Of a stretch of DNA of 64,000 bases, positions 1 to 7,938 are shown in pieces. Origin of the DNA: Saprospiraceae bacterium (lineage in GTDB: Bacteria; Bacteroidota; Bacteroidia; Chitinophagales; Saprospiraceae); assembly GCA_013360405.1 (NCBI GenBank), contig JABWBR010000020.1, forward strand, positions 1-64,000, read 5' to 3'. The notes below the pieces were generated by a model. It was not told the origin of the DNA and did no database searches. It saw only the letters and a list, made by a program, of their open reading frames with translations. A program made the translations under genes and the position numbers. The first letter of the stretch is position 1; every line of letters begins with the position of its first letter.

Positions 1-553
1 TCTCCGGAGTATATCTGAAGCCTTTCTCATGAGTATGAAGAAGCCCCAGGAAATGCCCCATTTCATGAGCAAGAATTTTTTCATCCCAGGAGGGCGTAAA
101 AGCAAGGAGATCATATCCGGCCCATGGCAATGTGGCCAACCCAAGTACATTTAGCGTACTGTTATTTGGATCAGATAGCGTATTTACCATATAAACAGAT
201 GCTGCATTATCATCGTGATAAAAATTATACAATCCCTCCGTTTCACCATTTGTTAAATTGTAATACGTGTCATTTTCGATTTCAGTAACTTTACACAATA
301 TTAGTTTAAACCGGCCTTCAAAAAACGGATTGGCTTTTTCAATAACATCTAAAGCGGCGCCCACAATATTTTGCAGACTGGTATTATTTCCAGGATAAAC
401 GCCCGCCGAGTTTTTAACTACAACAAGATGAAGGGGGATTTCATAGTCAATTTCAAATGCGGCGGCAGTCTGGTTAATATTCTCTAACTCGTGTAAAAAA
501 CTTCGCATGTCAAGTATAGGCACATCTCCTATACCGCATGTTACCTGAGCCAT
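1..553 (-). CDS. M43-type (pappalysin-like) zinc metalloprotease, C-terminus beyond the window
   Basis: Translating the minus strand from the ATG at 553 gives 184 open codons running off the left edge. The motif HEMGHFLGLLH (positions 35-67), followed by THEKG, is the extended zinc signature HExxHxxGxxH of metzincin proteases such as family M43, so the protein probably cleaves extracellular proteins. The start is uncertain. The first residues MAQVTCG look like a signal-peptidase junction (MA/QV), and upstream codons in the same frame encode a hydrophobic stretch (QIILVIILSHQNI), but that frame does not reach the likely original start at 654 because a 10-bp tandem repeat shifts it. As it stands the gene either starts internally without a signal peptide or is switched off. 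It is AT-rich compared with its right-hand neighbour. Confidence 0.8.
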   Translation of the reverse strand, partial: MAQVTCGIGDVPILDMRSFLHELENINQTAAAFEIDYEIPLHLVVVKNSAGVYPGNNTSLQNIVGAALDVIEKANPFFEGRFKLILCKVTEIENDTYYNLTNGETEGLYNFYHDDNAASVYMVNTLSDPNNSTLNVLGLATLPWAGYDLLAFTPSWDEKILAHEMGHFLGLLHTHEKGFRYTPE

Positions 554-579
554 TATATTTTGGTGAGATAGAATAATGA

Positions 580-654
580 CTAAAATGATTTGCAATGATT
601 TGCAATGATTTGCAATGATTTGCAATGAGCTAGATTAAATGATAAGGTTTTCAT
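580..654 (-). other. Out-of-frame signal-peptide start of the metalloprotease
   Basis: The ATG at 654 opens MKTLSFNLAHCKSLQ and then, because of four repeat copies, continues in the wrong frame to a TAG at 582-580. If the tract held two or five decamer copies, the same ATG would read through into a typical Sec signal peptide (hydrophobic core IILVIIL, cleavage near MA/Q) and into the protease frame. This is seen by direct frame arithmetic: 654 and 553 are in different frames with four or three copies and in the same frame with two or five. Confidence 0.6.
585..628. repeat. Decanucleotide tandem repeat (ATGATTTGCA)x4
   Basis: Four identical copies of ATGATTTGCA at 585-594, 595-604, 605-614 and 615-624, followed by a partial ATGA. 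On the minus strand the tract lies between the putative signal-peptide start and the hydrophobic core of the metalloprotease. The unit length is not a multiple of three, so each gain or loss changes the reading frame. Confidence 0.95.
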
Positions 655-776
655 AATATCATAATTTTGTGAGTAAACACGACACCAAAAGAATAGAAGG
701 AAATACAAAGAAAAGAAAAACTAATCAATATAGCAATTCTATTGTTTTAAAAATTTTCTGTATTTACTTTACACAA

Positions 777-812
777 CAAGCCGCCAGGTCAGTACGATAA
801 CCTGGCGGCTTG
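777..812 (-). terminator. Hairpin terminator downstream of the SPFH gene
   Basis: Perfect 13-bp inverted repeat (CAAGCCGCCAGGT / ACCTGGCGGCTTG) with a 10-nt loop, lying 50 nt beyond the stop codon of the SPFH gene at 864. The rest of the 554-863 gap holds the decamer repeat, the presumed upstream region of the metalloprotease, and a C-rich tract near 838-856. Confidence 0.6.
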
Positions 813-863
813 TATTAATTAGTAACCCTCATTCGATCACCCCCTCCCCCCCTCGCCAAGTCG

Positions 864-1832
864 TTACCCTTCTCGCTTCACTGCCGCCTTCACCTTCTGC
901 GGTTGGTCGAGTTGGAGCTTCGCATCGGGGCTCTTCAAGAGTTCACCCACCTTTTGGGAAGCGGCAAACGATGTTACCATTTGCGATAGCATATCGGGAC
1001 CGGCGCTGGGCGCGTTGGGCATCAGTATCAGGTTGCTGTTGGTGTGTTGCGACATCGACTGCAGGGTGTCGTAGTGCTGGGTGACCACGATCAGTGCGGA
1101 GGCTTCCTGCGAGTTGATGCCCACGCGGTTGAGTACTTCCACCGATTCTTCAAGGCCGCGGGCAATTTCGCGGCGTTGGTCGGCGATACCCTGACCCTGG
1201 AGGCGCTTGCTTTCGGCTTCCGCTTTGGCTTTCGCCACGATGCGGATGCGCTCGGCTTCGCCTTCGTATTCGGCGGCCAGCTTTTCGCGTTCGGCGGCGT
1301 TGATGCGGTTCATGGCGTGTTTTACGGCGTGGTCGGGGTCGATGTCGGTCACCAGGGCCTTCACGATGCCGTAGCCGTAGGTATTCATAGCGTCTTCAAG
1401 CTCGCGGCGGATGGCCACGGCGATGTCATCTTTGCGCTCGAATACGTCGTCGAGTTTGAGCTTGGGCACTTCGGCGCGCACGGTGTCAAAGACGTATGCC
1501 GTAATCTGCTCGTAGGGATTTTCCAACTTATAGAAAGCATCGTAAACAGCATCAGGCAGGATCTGGAACTGCACCGACACTTTGAGCTTGACGAATACGT
1601 TGTCGCGGGTTTTTGTTTCCACAATCACGTCAAGTTGCTGGATTTTGAGGCTTACCCGGCCCACAATGCGGTCAAGAATGGGGACTTTGAATTGTAGCCC
1701 CGGCCGCCGCACACCGTAAAACTTGCCGAATCGTTCGATGACGGCAGCGGTGGTTTGTTTGACGGTAAAAACGCCCGACATGAGGATGAACAGGGCAAAA
1801 AACAGGAGCATGAAAAAATAAGCGGAAACCAT
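864..1832 (-). CDS. SPFH/band 7 domain protein (stomatin/HIR-like)
   Basis: 322 residues. One N-terminal membrane segment (about 2-22) is followed by the SPFH/band 7 domain; the stretch RVSLKIQQLDVIVETKTRDN is characteristic of the stomatin/plant-HIR branch. A charged, Ala/Glu-rich coiled coil (about 160-225) follows, as in HflC/QmcA proteins, and a C-terminal tail of about 80 residues. Members assemble into membrane-anchored cages or microdomains and often modulate proteases; a specific partner is not visible here. It is a monocistronic minus-strand gene with a strong hairpin downstream. Start chosen at the ATG directly before the hydrophobic segment. Confidence 0.9.
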   Translation of the reverse strand: MVSAYFFMLLFFALFILMSGVFTVKQTTAAVIERFGKFYGVRRPGLQFKVPILDRIVGRVSLKIQQLDVIVETKTRDNVFVKLKVSVQFQILPDAVYDAFYKLENPYEQITAYVFDTVRAEVPKLKLDDVFERKDDIAVAIRRELEDAMNTYGYGIVKALVTDIDPDHAVKHAMNRINAAEREKLAAEYEGEAERIRIVAKAKAEAESKRLQGQGIADQRREIARGLEESVEVLNRVGINSQEASALIVVTQHYDTLQSMSQHTNSNLILMPNAPSAGPDMLSQMVTSFAASQKVGELLKSPDAKLQLDQPQKVKAAVKREG

Positions 1833-1933
1833 GATGTTTTGGTATTTGGTGATTCGAATTCAATTTACTTAACAAATAGGTATGAATTTTGGTTTTGGTG
1901 AAAAATATTCGATTAAAGCCTGAAAATTGTCGT

Positions 1934-3094
1934 TTATATCACTTCCAGCGCTTGGTTCAGGTCGTCGATAAGCCATTTTGGGTCTTCGAGTCCGATGTAA
2001 AACCGCACCAGATTCCAGGGCAAAGCGCTATTAGGGCGTCCCGGAATGTGGTAAAACCCGGCCATCGGCAGCGCCAGCGATTCGTGGCCACCCCAGGATA
2101 CGGCCATGAGAAAACGCAGCAGGCGACCTATAAAGGCCTCTACTTTTTCTATGTTGTCGGCCTTCAGGTACACCGAAAAGAGCCCCCCGGCGCCCGTCAT
2201 CTGCTTTTTTGCCAGTTCGTATTGCGGGAAAGAGGGAAGGAGGGGGTGCAATACCCGTTCTATTTTGGGGTGTCGTTCCAGATGGGAAGCGATCTGCATG
2301 GCGCTTTCGTTGCTGCGCAACATCCGCAGTTCCAGCGTGCGCAACCCGCGGATGACCAATGCGGCGTCGTGTGGCGACAGGATGCCGCCCAGGCACATAT
2401 ACTCCAGGTCAAAAATGCGCTTGATCATGGCTTTGCTGCCGCAAACCACCCCCACCACTACGTCGCTGTGGCCGTTGAGGTATTTGGTGCCCGAGTGCAC
2501 TACCAGGTCAATGCCGTGGCTGATCGGCTGCTGGAACAGGGGAGAGGCGTAGCTATTGTCGATGATGGTGACAAGCTTGCGTGATTTGGCCAGTTGGGCG
2601 CAGGCGTCGAGGTCCTGAATGTCGAAGGTGAGCGAATTGGGACTTTCGAGATACAACACCTTCGTATTGGGTTGTATGGCGCGTTCTATTTCCGCCATAT
2701 CGCGGCCGTCGACGAAAGTATGGCTTACGCCGAATCGGGGCAGAAAGGTAGTGAGCAGGATTTTAGTCCACGAATACGGCGACTGCACGCAAACCACATG
2801 ATCTCCCTGGTTTACATTGGCGATCACCGATGCCGCCACCGCCGCCACGCCGCTGCCGAATACCAGGCAGTCTTCGGCGCCTTCCAGCGCCGCCAGTTTA
2901 GCCCGCAACATGGCCACCGTAGGGTTGTTGCCCCTGGTGTATACATGGTGCGATAATTCATCGGTAAATGCCTCCCGGAAGGCCTCCAGGGTAGGAAAAA
3001 CAAAGTTGCTGGTCTGGATTACCGGAGGCGCCACAGCCTGAAAGTACTGCTCGCGCTCCTCTCCCAGATGGGTAAGTATTTCGCTGAGATGCAT
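1934..3094 (-). CDS. Cys/Met metabolism PLP-dependent enzyme (cystathionine gamma-synthase/beta-lyase family)
   Basis: 386 residues, the usual length of the family. The PLP-binding lysine is K204 in HSGTKYLNGHSD, and D179 (IIDNSYASP) is the expected pyridine-nitrogen aspartate; YTRGNNPT near residue 52 is the conserved substrate/PLP-phosphate region. The family catalyses trans-sulfuration steps or C-S lysis (cystathionine gamma-synthase, beta-lyase, methionine gamma-lyase); the exact reaction cannot be set from sequence reading alone. A TAACTTTA -7-like element at 3112-3105 on the minus strand lies 11 nt before the ATG. It is divergent from the HAD gene, with a heptamer array between them. 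Confidence 0.88.
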   Translation of the reverse strand: MHLSEILTHLGEEREQYFQAVAPPVIQTSNFVFPTLEAFREAFTDELSHHVYTRGNNPTVAMLRAKLAALEGAEDCLVFGSGVAAVAASVIANVNQGDHVVCVQSPYSWTKILLTTFLPRFGVSHTFVDGRDMAEIERAIQPNTKVLYLESPNSLTFDIQDLDACAQLAKSRKLVTIIDNSYASPLFQQPISHGIDLVVHSGTKYLNGHSDVVVGVVCGSKAMIKRIFDLEYMCLGGILSPHDAALVIRGLRTLELRMLRSNESAMQIASHLERHPKIERVLHPLLPSFPQYELAKKQMTGAGGLFSVYLKADNIEKVEAFIGRLLRFLMAVSWGGHESLALPMAGFYHIPGRPNSALPWNLVRFYIGLEDPKWLIDDLNQALEVI

Positions 3095-3120
3095 TTTTTG
3101 GGGGTAAAGTTAGTGTTTTT

Positions 3121-3184
3121 AGCTATCAGCAGTTAGCTATCAGCAGTCAGTTCCTAGAAGCTGACTGCTAACTGCTGACCGCTA
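3121..3184. repeat. Intergenic heptamer array with inverted arms
   Basis: Nine 7-bp units in strict register (AGCTATC, AGCAGTT, AGCTATC, AGCAGTC, then spacer heptamers, then GACTGCT, AACTGCT, GACCGCT). The second half is the approximate reverse complement of the first, so a long imperfect hairpin can form. It lies between two divergent genes and ends 8 nt before the -7 element of the HAD gene, so it is not simply a terminator. Confidence 0.85.
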
Positions 3185-3191
3185 ATTTTTC

Positions 3192-3199
3192 TACCTTCG
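3192..3199 (+). promoter_or_regulatory. Bacteroidota -7 element for the HAD gene
   Basis: TACCTTCG matches TAnnTTYG, a close variant of the Bacteroidota -7 consensus TAnnTTTG. It lies 24 nt before the ATG at 3224. The -33 region would fall inside the heptamer array. Confidence 0.5.
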
Positions 3200-3223
3200 C
3201 CCCCGCAACAACAATATCAACCT

Positions 3224-3841
3224 ATGTCGCAGCCAACCATACACACCGTCGTCTTTGATCTGGGCGGCGTACTCATCGATTGGAACCCCGAATACGTGTA
3301 CCGCCAAATTTTTGAAGACGAAGCCGAGCGGCGCTATTTTCTGACCGAAGTGTGCAGCCCGCACTGGAACGAGCAACAGGACGCAGGCCGCACGCTACAA
3401 GAAGCCACCGAATGGTTGGTGGAGCGCTTTCCGGATTACGAATCCCAAATCCGTGCCTACTACGGCCGCTGGCAAGAGATGCTCGGCGGGGCGATTCCCG
3501 AAACCGTGGAAATATTGAACCAACTGCGAGAGCAAAACTCCCACCGGCTGTTGGCGCTCACCAACTGGTCGGCGGAAACGTTCCCCACAGCCCTGGAAAT
3601 GTTCGACTTTTTGCACCATTTCGAAGGGATTCTCGTGTCGGGCCATGAAAAACTCATCAAACCCGATCCGCGCATTTATCACTTGCTCATCGAACGCTAC
3701 GGCCTCAATCCCGGCGAGTCACTGTTTATTGATGATAATCCCAGGAATGTGGAAGGAGCCCGGGCAGTGGGGTTGCAGGCCGTTCACTTTCAATCACCCA
3801 GGCAACTGCGGGAGGATTTGAGCGTACTTGGGATTTTGTGA
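3224..3841 (+). CDS. HAD-IA family phosphatase (YihX-like)
   Basis: 205 residues. Motif I is FDLGGVLIDWNP (nucleophile D12); the second aspartate of the usual DxD is a glycine, as is normal in the DLGGVL subfamily. Motif II is LTNWS (N114-S116), motif III contains K146 in HEKLIKPDP, and motif IV is FIDDNPRN (D170, D171). Such enzymes hydrolyse small phosphorylated metabolites; YihX acts on glucose-1-phosphate. The substrate is not established here, though a glycogen phosphorylase gene, which makes glucose-1-phosphate, lies downstream beyond the RM insertion. Confidence 0.88.
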   Translation: MSQPTIHTVVFDLGGVLIDWNPEYVYRQIFEDEAERRYFLTEVCSPHWNEQQDAGRTLQEATEWLVERFPDYESQIRAYYGRWQEMLGGAIPETVEILNQLREQNSHRLLALTNWSAETFPTALEMFDFLHHFEGILVSGHEKLIKPDPRIYHLLIERYGLNPGESLFIDDNPRNVEGARAVGLQAVHFQSPRQLREDLSVLGIL

Positions 3842-3882
3842 CTCTGCGACTGTACGACTGAATACTATGTACGAATGTAAGT
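3841..3882. repeat. Short heptamer array after the HAD gene
   Basis: Units ACTCTGC, GACTGTA, CGACTGA, ATACTAT, GTACGAA, TGTAAGT in 7-bp phase, starting at the last base of the HAD stop codon. The word GACTGTACGACT (3846-3857) recurs exactly at 31098-31109, linking the two loci. Confidence 0.5.
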
Positions 3883-3964
3883 AGGTGTACTTAAGGTGAA
3901 GTGAAAAAACACAAAATGTTTAAATAAATAGATCGTATTTTTACCTTATTGTTTTAGCTTTTTT

Positions 3965-3972
3965 TACCTTTG
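3965..3972 (+). promoter_or_regulatory. -7 element of the restriction-modification operon
   Basis: TACCTTTG is an exact TAnnTTTG match 30 nt before the ATG of the DNA methyltransferase at 4003. No convincing -33 TTTG is seen at the usual spacing. Confidence 0.55.
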
Positions 3973-4002
3973 CTTTTTAGGTAGACTCATTGCTTATAAA
4001 GT

Positions 4003-4884
4003 ATGAATTACATAGACCAATACACTAATAAAATCATTCAAGGCGACTGTTTGGAGGTGATGAAACATTTTCCTGACAAAAGTGTCGACATGATTTTGTG
4101 CGATTTACCCTACGGCACAACCCAAAATAAATGGGATAGCGTGATACCGTTGGATAAACTTTGGACTGAGTATGAACGAATTATTAAAGAAAATGGAGCC
4201 ATTGTTTTGACTTCACAAGGACTATTCACTGCAAAGCTGATATTGAGTAATGAAAAGCTATTCAAATATAAAATTGTCTGGATAAAATCTAAGCCCACTA
4301 ACTTTTTAAATGCAAAGATTCAGCCATTGAGAAAGCATGAGGATATATGTGTTTTTTATAAGAAGCAACCGACATATAATCCACAGATGATTAACGGGGA
4401 ACCATACGATAAAGGTATAAGAAAAGATCAATACTCAGGCAGTTATGGTGATTTCAAACCACGCCATGTAAAAAGTAACGGCGAACGCTATCCGAACGAC
4501 GTTGTGTTTTATGAAACTGCAAACGGAATAGAACACGATGATTTTATCTATTGCAAAACTGCTGAAAGCGAGGGCGATGTACTACACCCGACTCAAAAGC
4601 CTATTGAATTGGGACGTTATTTGATTAGAACCTATACAAACGAAGGAGATATAGTTTTGGACAATACCTGTGGCAGTGGTAGTTTTCTGGTAGCGGCAGT
4701 TTTAGAAAACCGCCGTTTTATTGGTATAGAGAAAAATGAAGGAGTCTTATTACATAAAAAAGACCCAGTAGACTACGTTCAGATAAGCAATGAGCGAATA
4801 AAAGAGGCTGAAAAGCAATATTCTATTGTTCACTCACAACAGAAACTTTTTTCTGAACCTCCGATAAATGAACAAGTTAAATGA
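4003..4884 (+). CDS. Site-specific DNA methyltransferase (beta-class, N4/N6-amino)
   Basis: 293 residues. The catalytic motif IV is DLPY (residues 34-37, a DPPY variant), followed by a target-recognition region and, towards the C-terminus, the SAM-binding motif I DNTCGSGSF (about residue 222). This IV-before-I order defines the beta class of amino-methyltransferases. It would methylate A or C to protect DNA from the partner enzyme encoded just downstream, whose ATG at 4868 overlaps this gene's 3' end by 17 nt. Composition is clearly more AT-rich than the genes on either side, pointing to acquisition by transfer. Confidence 0.9.
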   Translation: MNYIDQYTNKIIQGDCLEVMKHFPDKSVDMILCDLPYGTTQNKWDSVIPLDKLWTEYERIIKENGAIVLTSQGLFTAKLILSNEKLFKYKIVWIKSKPTNFLNAKIQPLRKHEDICVFYKKQPTYNPQMINGEPYDKGIRKDQYSGSYGDFKPRHVKSNGERYPNDVVFYETANGIEHDDFIYCKTAESEGDVLHPTQKPIELGRYLIRTYTNEGDIVLDNTCGSGSFLVAAVLENRRFIGIEKNEGVLLHKKDPVDYVQISNERIKEAEKQYSIVHSQQKLFSEPPINEQVK

Positions 4885-7774
4885 AAGAGCGTGGGCCGGG
4901 CAACTGATTGCATCGATACAAGAAGCAATCTTCAAGGGTACAACGGTTTTTCAGCACGCTAGCAACGACGAAGGCATCAAAGTAGCATCAGGGAGAACTA
5001 AATTCCCTGACGTGCTATTGTTTACAGACAAGGTTGCGGGGATTATTTTTAATGGATGGGAATTGAAATTTCCGGATACTCCCGTCGATGACTACGAAAT
5101 GCTGCTGAACGCCTTGGAAAAAGCAGAAAGGTTAAAGTCCAATTCGTTCGTTACCTGGAATGGTAGTGAGGCAATCATTTGGCAGATTCCAGACGACAAA
5201 TATGCAGTTGAAAGCCTGAAAAAACTGAAAGTTTATCCGAGAGAAAAAGGTATCGAATCCCGAAATGATTTAGCAGATCCAATCAACTACCGCAAACATG
5301 AGCCAATATTGAAAAAAAGGCTGCTCGATATTTTACACGACTTACAAAAGCTATATCAGGACGGTGAACTCAAGGAGGCTATAAATATCTCCGATGAAAC
5401 TATTTCTGCCATACGGGAAACTGCAAGGTATCTTATTCCAGCGCTAAGGGAACAAATCAATGAGTTGAAAGGTGATAATACAGATTTTCGCAATGCATTC
5501 AACCTTTGGAAAATATATGAAAGTTCGACGCTGAAAATCCTCGCTTCCTCCTCTCGAAGAGTAGAAAAAGTTGAACCGGAGGAAGTTTTAGCCAAGTTCA
5601 CTTACTACAAGCTGATTGGTAAGATTATTTTTTACCAAACCCTTGCTGCAAACTTGGGAGGCAAGGTTTCAAAATTAGAATTGACGAGCCCCAAGAACAC
5701 AAAAAAACAACTTGGCGATTTTTTTAGTCAGGCCAAGAAGATTGATTATCAGGCTGTTTTTGAATCAGATTTTACGGATAAAATTGAATTTAACGACTCG
5801 ATTGACAAGCTAATTTTTCGGTTGGTAGAGGTGTTCAATAATTTTGATTTTAAGATTCTGCCAAGCAGCGTTATTGGCAATATTCTTGAAAACCTTGTAC
5901 CCAATGAGGAGAAGCAAAAGTTTGGACAGTATTTTACGCCAGAGCCATTAGCTTATTTTGTTGCATTTCCCGCGATAAAAAATCGAAATTTTGTTGTGCT
6001 TGACCCAACATCGGGAACTGGTACTTTTCTGAATGTGTTCTACCAAATCCTAACCTATTTGGGCAGAAAAAAACATCAGGAACTATTGGACCAAATTTGG
6101 GGGAATGACATTTCGCATTTTCCAGCTGTTTTATCAGTCATCAACCTATACAAGCAAAAAGTAGATGATACCGCCAATTTTCCAAGAGTAACCCGCAAAG
6201 ACTATTTCAATCTACAATCCAAACAAACGATACAAATACCTGATAATAAGGATATTGGAAAATTGAATAGCGTTGAGATGCCATCATTTGATGCGATTAT
6301 TTCCAACTTTCCGTTTATTCAGCAAGAAGATATTCTGAACGATGTATTGACTGAGCAGTTCAGACGAGAATTTCAAAGAACGCAAGAAGCCTTTTTAGAG
6401 GGTACATCGTTTAAGGTCAACGAAAGGTCAGATTATTATATCTACTGTTTTTACAACTCGTTGAAATTTCTGAAACCCAATGGTTATTTATCAGCGATCA
6501 CATCAAACGCCTGGTTAGGCAAAAATTATGGAGGACAGTTTAAACAGTTTCTCCTCGATAACTTTTCGATACAGTATGTGGTTCGTTCTAATGCGGAGCA
6601 TTGGTTCAAAAATTCGCAGGTAAGTACCATTTTCATCACATTGCAACGAGGCAAAAGTAACTTCCCGACTCGATTTGTCACGCTAAACTTCAAATTGGAA
6701 GAAAAATTGACTGGCAATAATGAACAGGTCTTAGAATTTATAGAAGACCTCTACACCCAAATTGATAATTGTGAACACCTGACAGATCAGAATTGGCGAA
6801 AGGATGCACAATACCCTACAGTTTTTACGGCGGTAAATGATAGCGCAAGGGTTAGCATCGTTTCTCGTCAGACTTTGATGCAATCTATTGAAAATGAAGA
6901 AAATTGGACGATTTACTTCACTGCTCCCAGCCCTCTTGCAGTCTTTGAAAGTAAGTTGATAAGTCTTCAAGGAACGGTGTTTTCAAATGGCAGAGGTACT
7001 CGTACCGGAAAAGACGAAATGCACCTTTTGACAACAAAAGATGTTGAGGATTTGAAAATAGAATCTGCTTTCTTGGAACCGGTTTTGCAATCAAGCAGGC
7101 ATGTCACTAACATTTTGCACGCGAAACCTCTTGATACTTTCCTGTTTATCTGTGACAAATCGGAATCAGAACTACAAGATAAGTACCCAAATGCCTATAA
7201 ATGGGTGAAAAAATGGGAGCATGAGCGAAATAAAACAGGCATTTCACTCCCTAAGGTGTTTGAAAGTAGAAAGCCATATTGGTATACGTTAAAGCCAGAG
7301 CAACCAGCGAATATTTTTATATCAATCAATCCTGACAAAAAACTGTTTTTTAGTTATAGTACTAAACCGATATACCTCAATCAACGGTTGGTTGCTATTC
7401 GTTCAGAAGGAGAAGATGCGCCGATCATAACGGCACTTTTAAATTCAATAGTTTCCCTTCTCATTGTTGAGTTGAATGGCATTTCCCGTAATTTAGGGGC
7501 ATTAGACCTTAATGCCGACTTTTTCAAGACCAAAATGAAGATACTTAACCCGGCTTTACTGACCCCAAAAAGCAGAGAAGAAATCTTAGCTAAATTTACT
7601 CCATTAAGCATTCGAGCTATTGAACAATACGATAAAGAGTTCAAAAAGGAAGACAGAATAGCTTTTGATCAAACCATATTGAATGCTTTTGGATATGATA
7701 TTGCTATCCTGCCTGAATTGTATAATCTTATAATAGAAACCATTAATAACCGTGTTGATATGAAAAACCGGTAA
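4868..7774 (+). CDS. Fused nuclease-methyltransferase, type IIG-like restriction enzyme
   Basis: 968 residues. The N-terminus carries a PD-(D/E)XK-like nuclease pattern: FPD at 46-48 and WELK at 64-67 (D48, E65, K67). A helical region follows, then a gamma-class methylase core: FGQYFTP (about 356), motif I LDPTSGTGTF (D379), and a motif IV reading SNFPF (N480-F483) where N-P-P-F/Y is expected. The remaining ~480 residues probably form the target-recognition part. This architecture fits type IIG enzymes that cut and methylate with one polypeptide, with the upstream gene supplying a second methylase. Whether the altered motif IV still methylates is uncertain. AT-rich like its partner. Confidence 0.85.
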   Translation: MNKLNERAWAGQLIASIQEAIFKGTTVFQHASNDEGIKVASGRTKFPDVLLFTDKVAGIIFNGWELKFPDTPVDDYEMLLNALEKAERLKSNSFVTWNGSEAIIWQIPDDKYAVESLKKLKVYPREKGIESRNDLADPINYRKHEPILKKRLLDILHDLQKLYQDGELKEAINISDETISAIRETARYLIPALREQINELKGDNTDFRNAFNLWKIYESSTLKILASSSRRVEKVEPEEVLAKFTYYKLIGKIIFYQTLAANLGGKVSKLELTSPKNTKKQLGDFFSQAKKIDYQAVFESDFTDKIEFNDSIDKLIFRLVEVFNNFDFKILPSSVIGNILENLVPNEEKQKFGQYFTPEPLAYFVAFPAIKNRNFVVLDPTSGTGTFLNVFYQILTYLGRKKHQELLDQIWGNDISHFPAVLSVINLYKQKVDDTANFPRVTRKDYFNLQSKQTIQIPDNKDIGKLNSVEMPSFDAIISNFPFIQQEDILNDVLTEQFRREFQRTQEAFLEGTSFKVNERSDYYIYCFYNSLKFLKPNGYLSAITSNAWLGKNYGGQFKQFLLDNFSIQYVVRSNAEHWFKNSQVSTIFITLQRGKSNFPTRFVTLNFKLEEKLTGNNEQVLEFIEDLYTQIDNCEHLTDQNWRKDAQYPTVFTAVNDSARVSIVSRQTLMQSIENEENWTIYFTAPSPLAVFESKLISLQGTVFSNGRGTRTGKDEMHLLTTKDVEDLKIESAFLEPVLQSSRHVTNILHAKPLDTFLFICDKSESELQDKYPNAYKWVKKWEHERNKTGISLPKVFESRKPYWYTLKPEQPANIFISINPDKKLFFSYSTKPIYLNQRLVAIRSEGEDAPIITALLNSIVSLLIVELNGISRNLGALDLNADFFKTKMKILNPALLTPKSREEILAKFTPLSIRAIEQYDKEFKKEDRIAFDQTILNAFGYDIAILPELYNLIIETINNRVDMKNR

Positions 7775-7905
7775 TCTGGGAAAATATGAAGAGAGCATAT
7801 TTACATGTATCTGACCATGCCTCATAATTGTTGAAACATGCACAGTCGCAAAGTCCTTCGTGTATTTTTTACAATAATTCCAAACGCCCTTACCCCGAAG
7901 AGTAC

Positions 7906-7913
7906 TATCTTTG
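7906..7913 (+). promoter_or_regulatory. -7 element for glgP
   Basis: TATCTTTG matches TAnnTTTG exactly and lies 25 nt before the ATG at 7939. Its position inside the upstream extension of the open frame (which could otherwise begin at 7828) argues that 7939 is the true start. Confidence 0.6.
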
Positions 7914-7938
7914 CTCCCTGTTCAACAATCACAAAATC

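Noticed and set aside
3121-3184. Simple bidirectional terminator
   Set aside because: The element lies between two divergent genes and abuts the HAD promoter, so termination is not its evident role.
7828-7938. N-terminal extension of glgP
   Set aside because: It contains the TAnnTTTG promoter element and has no similarity to the family; ATG 7939 is preferred.
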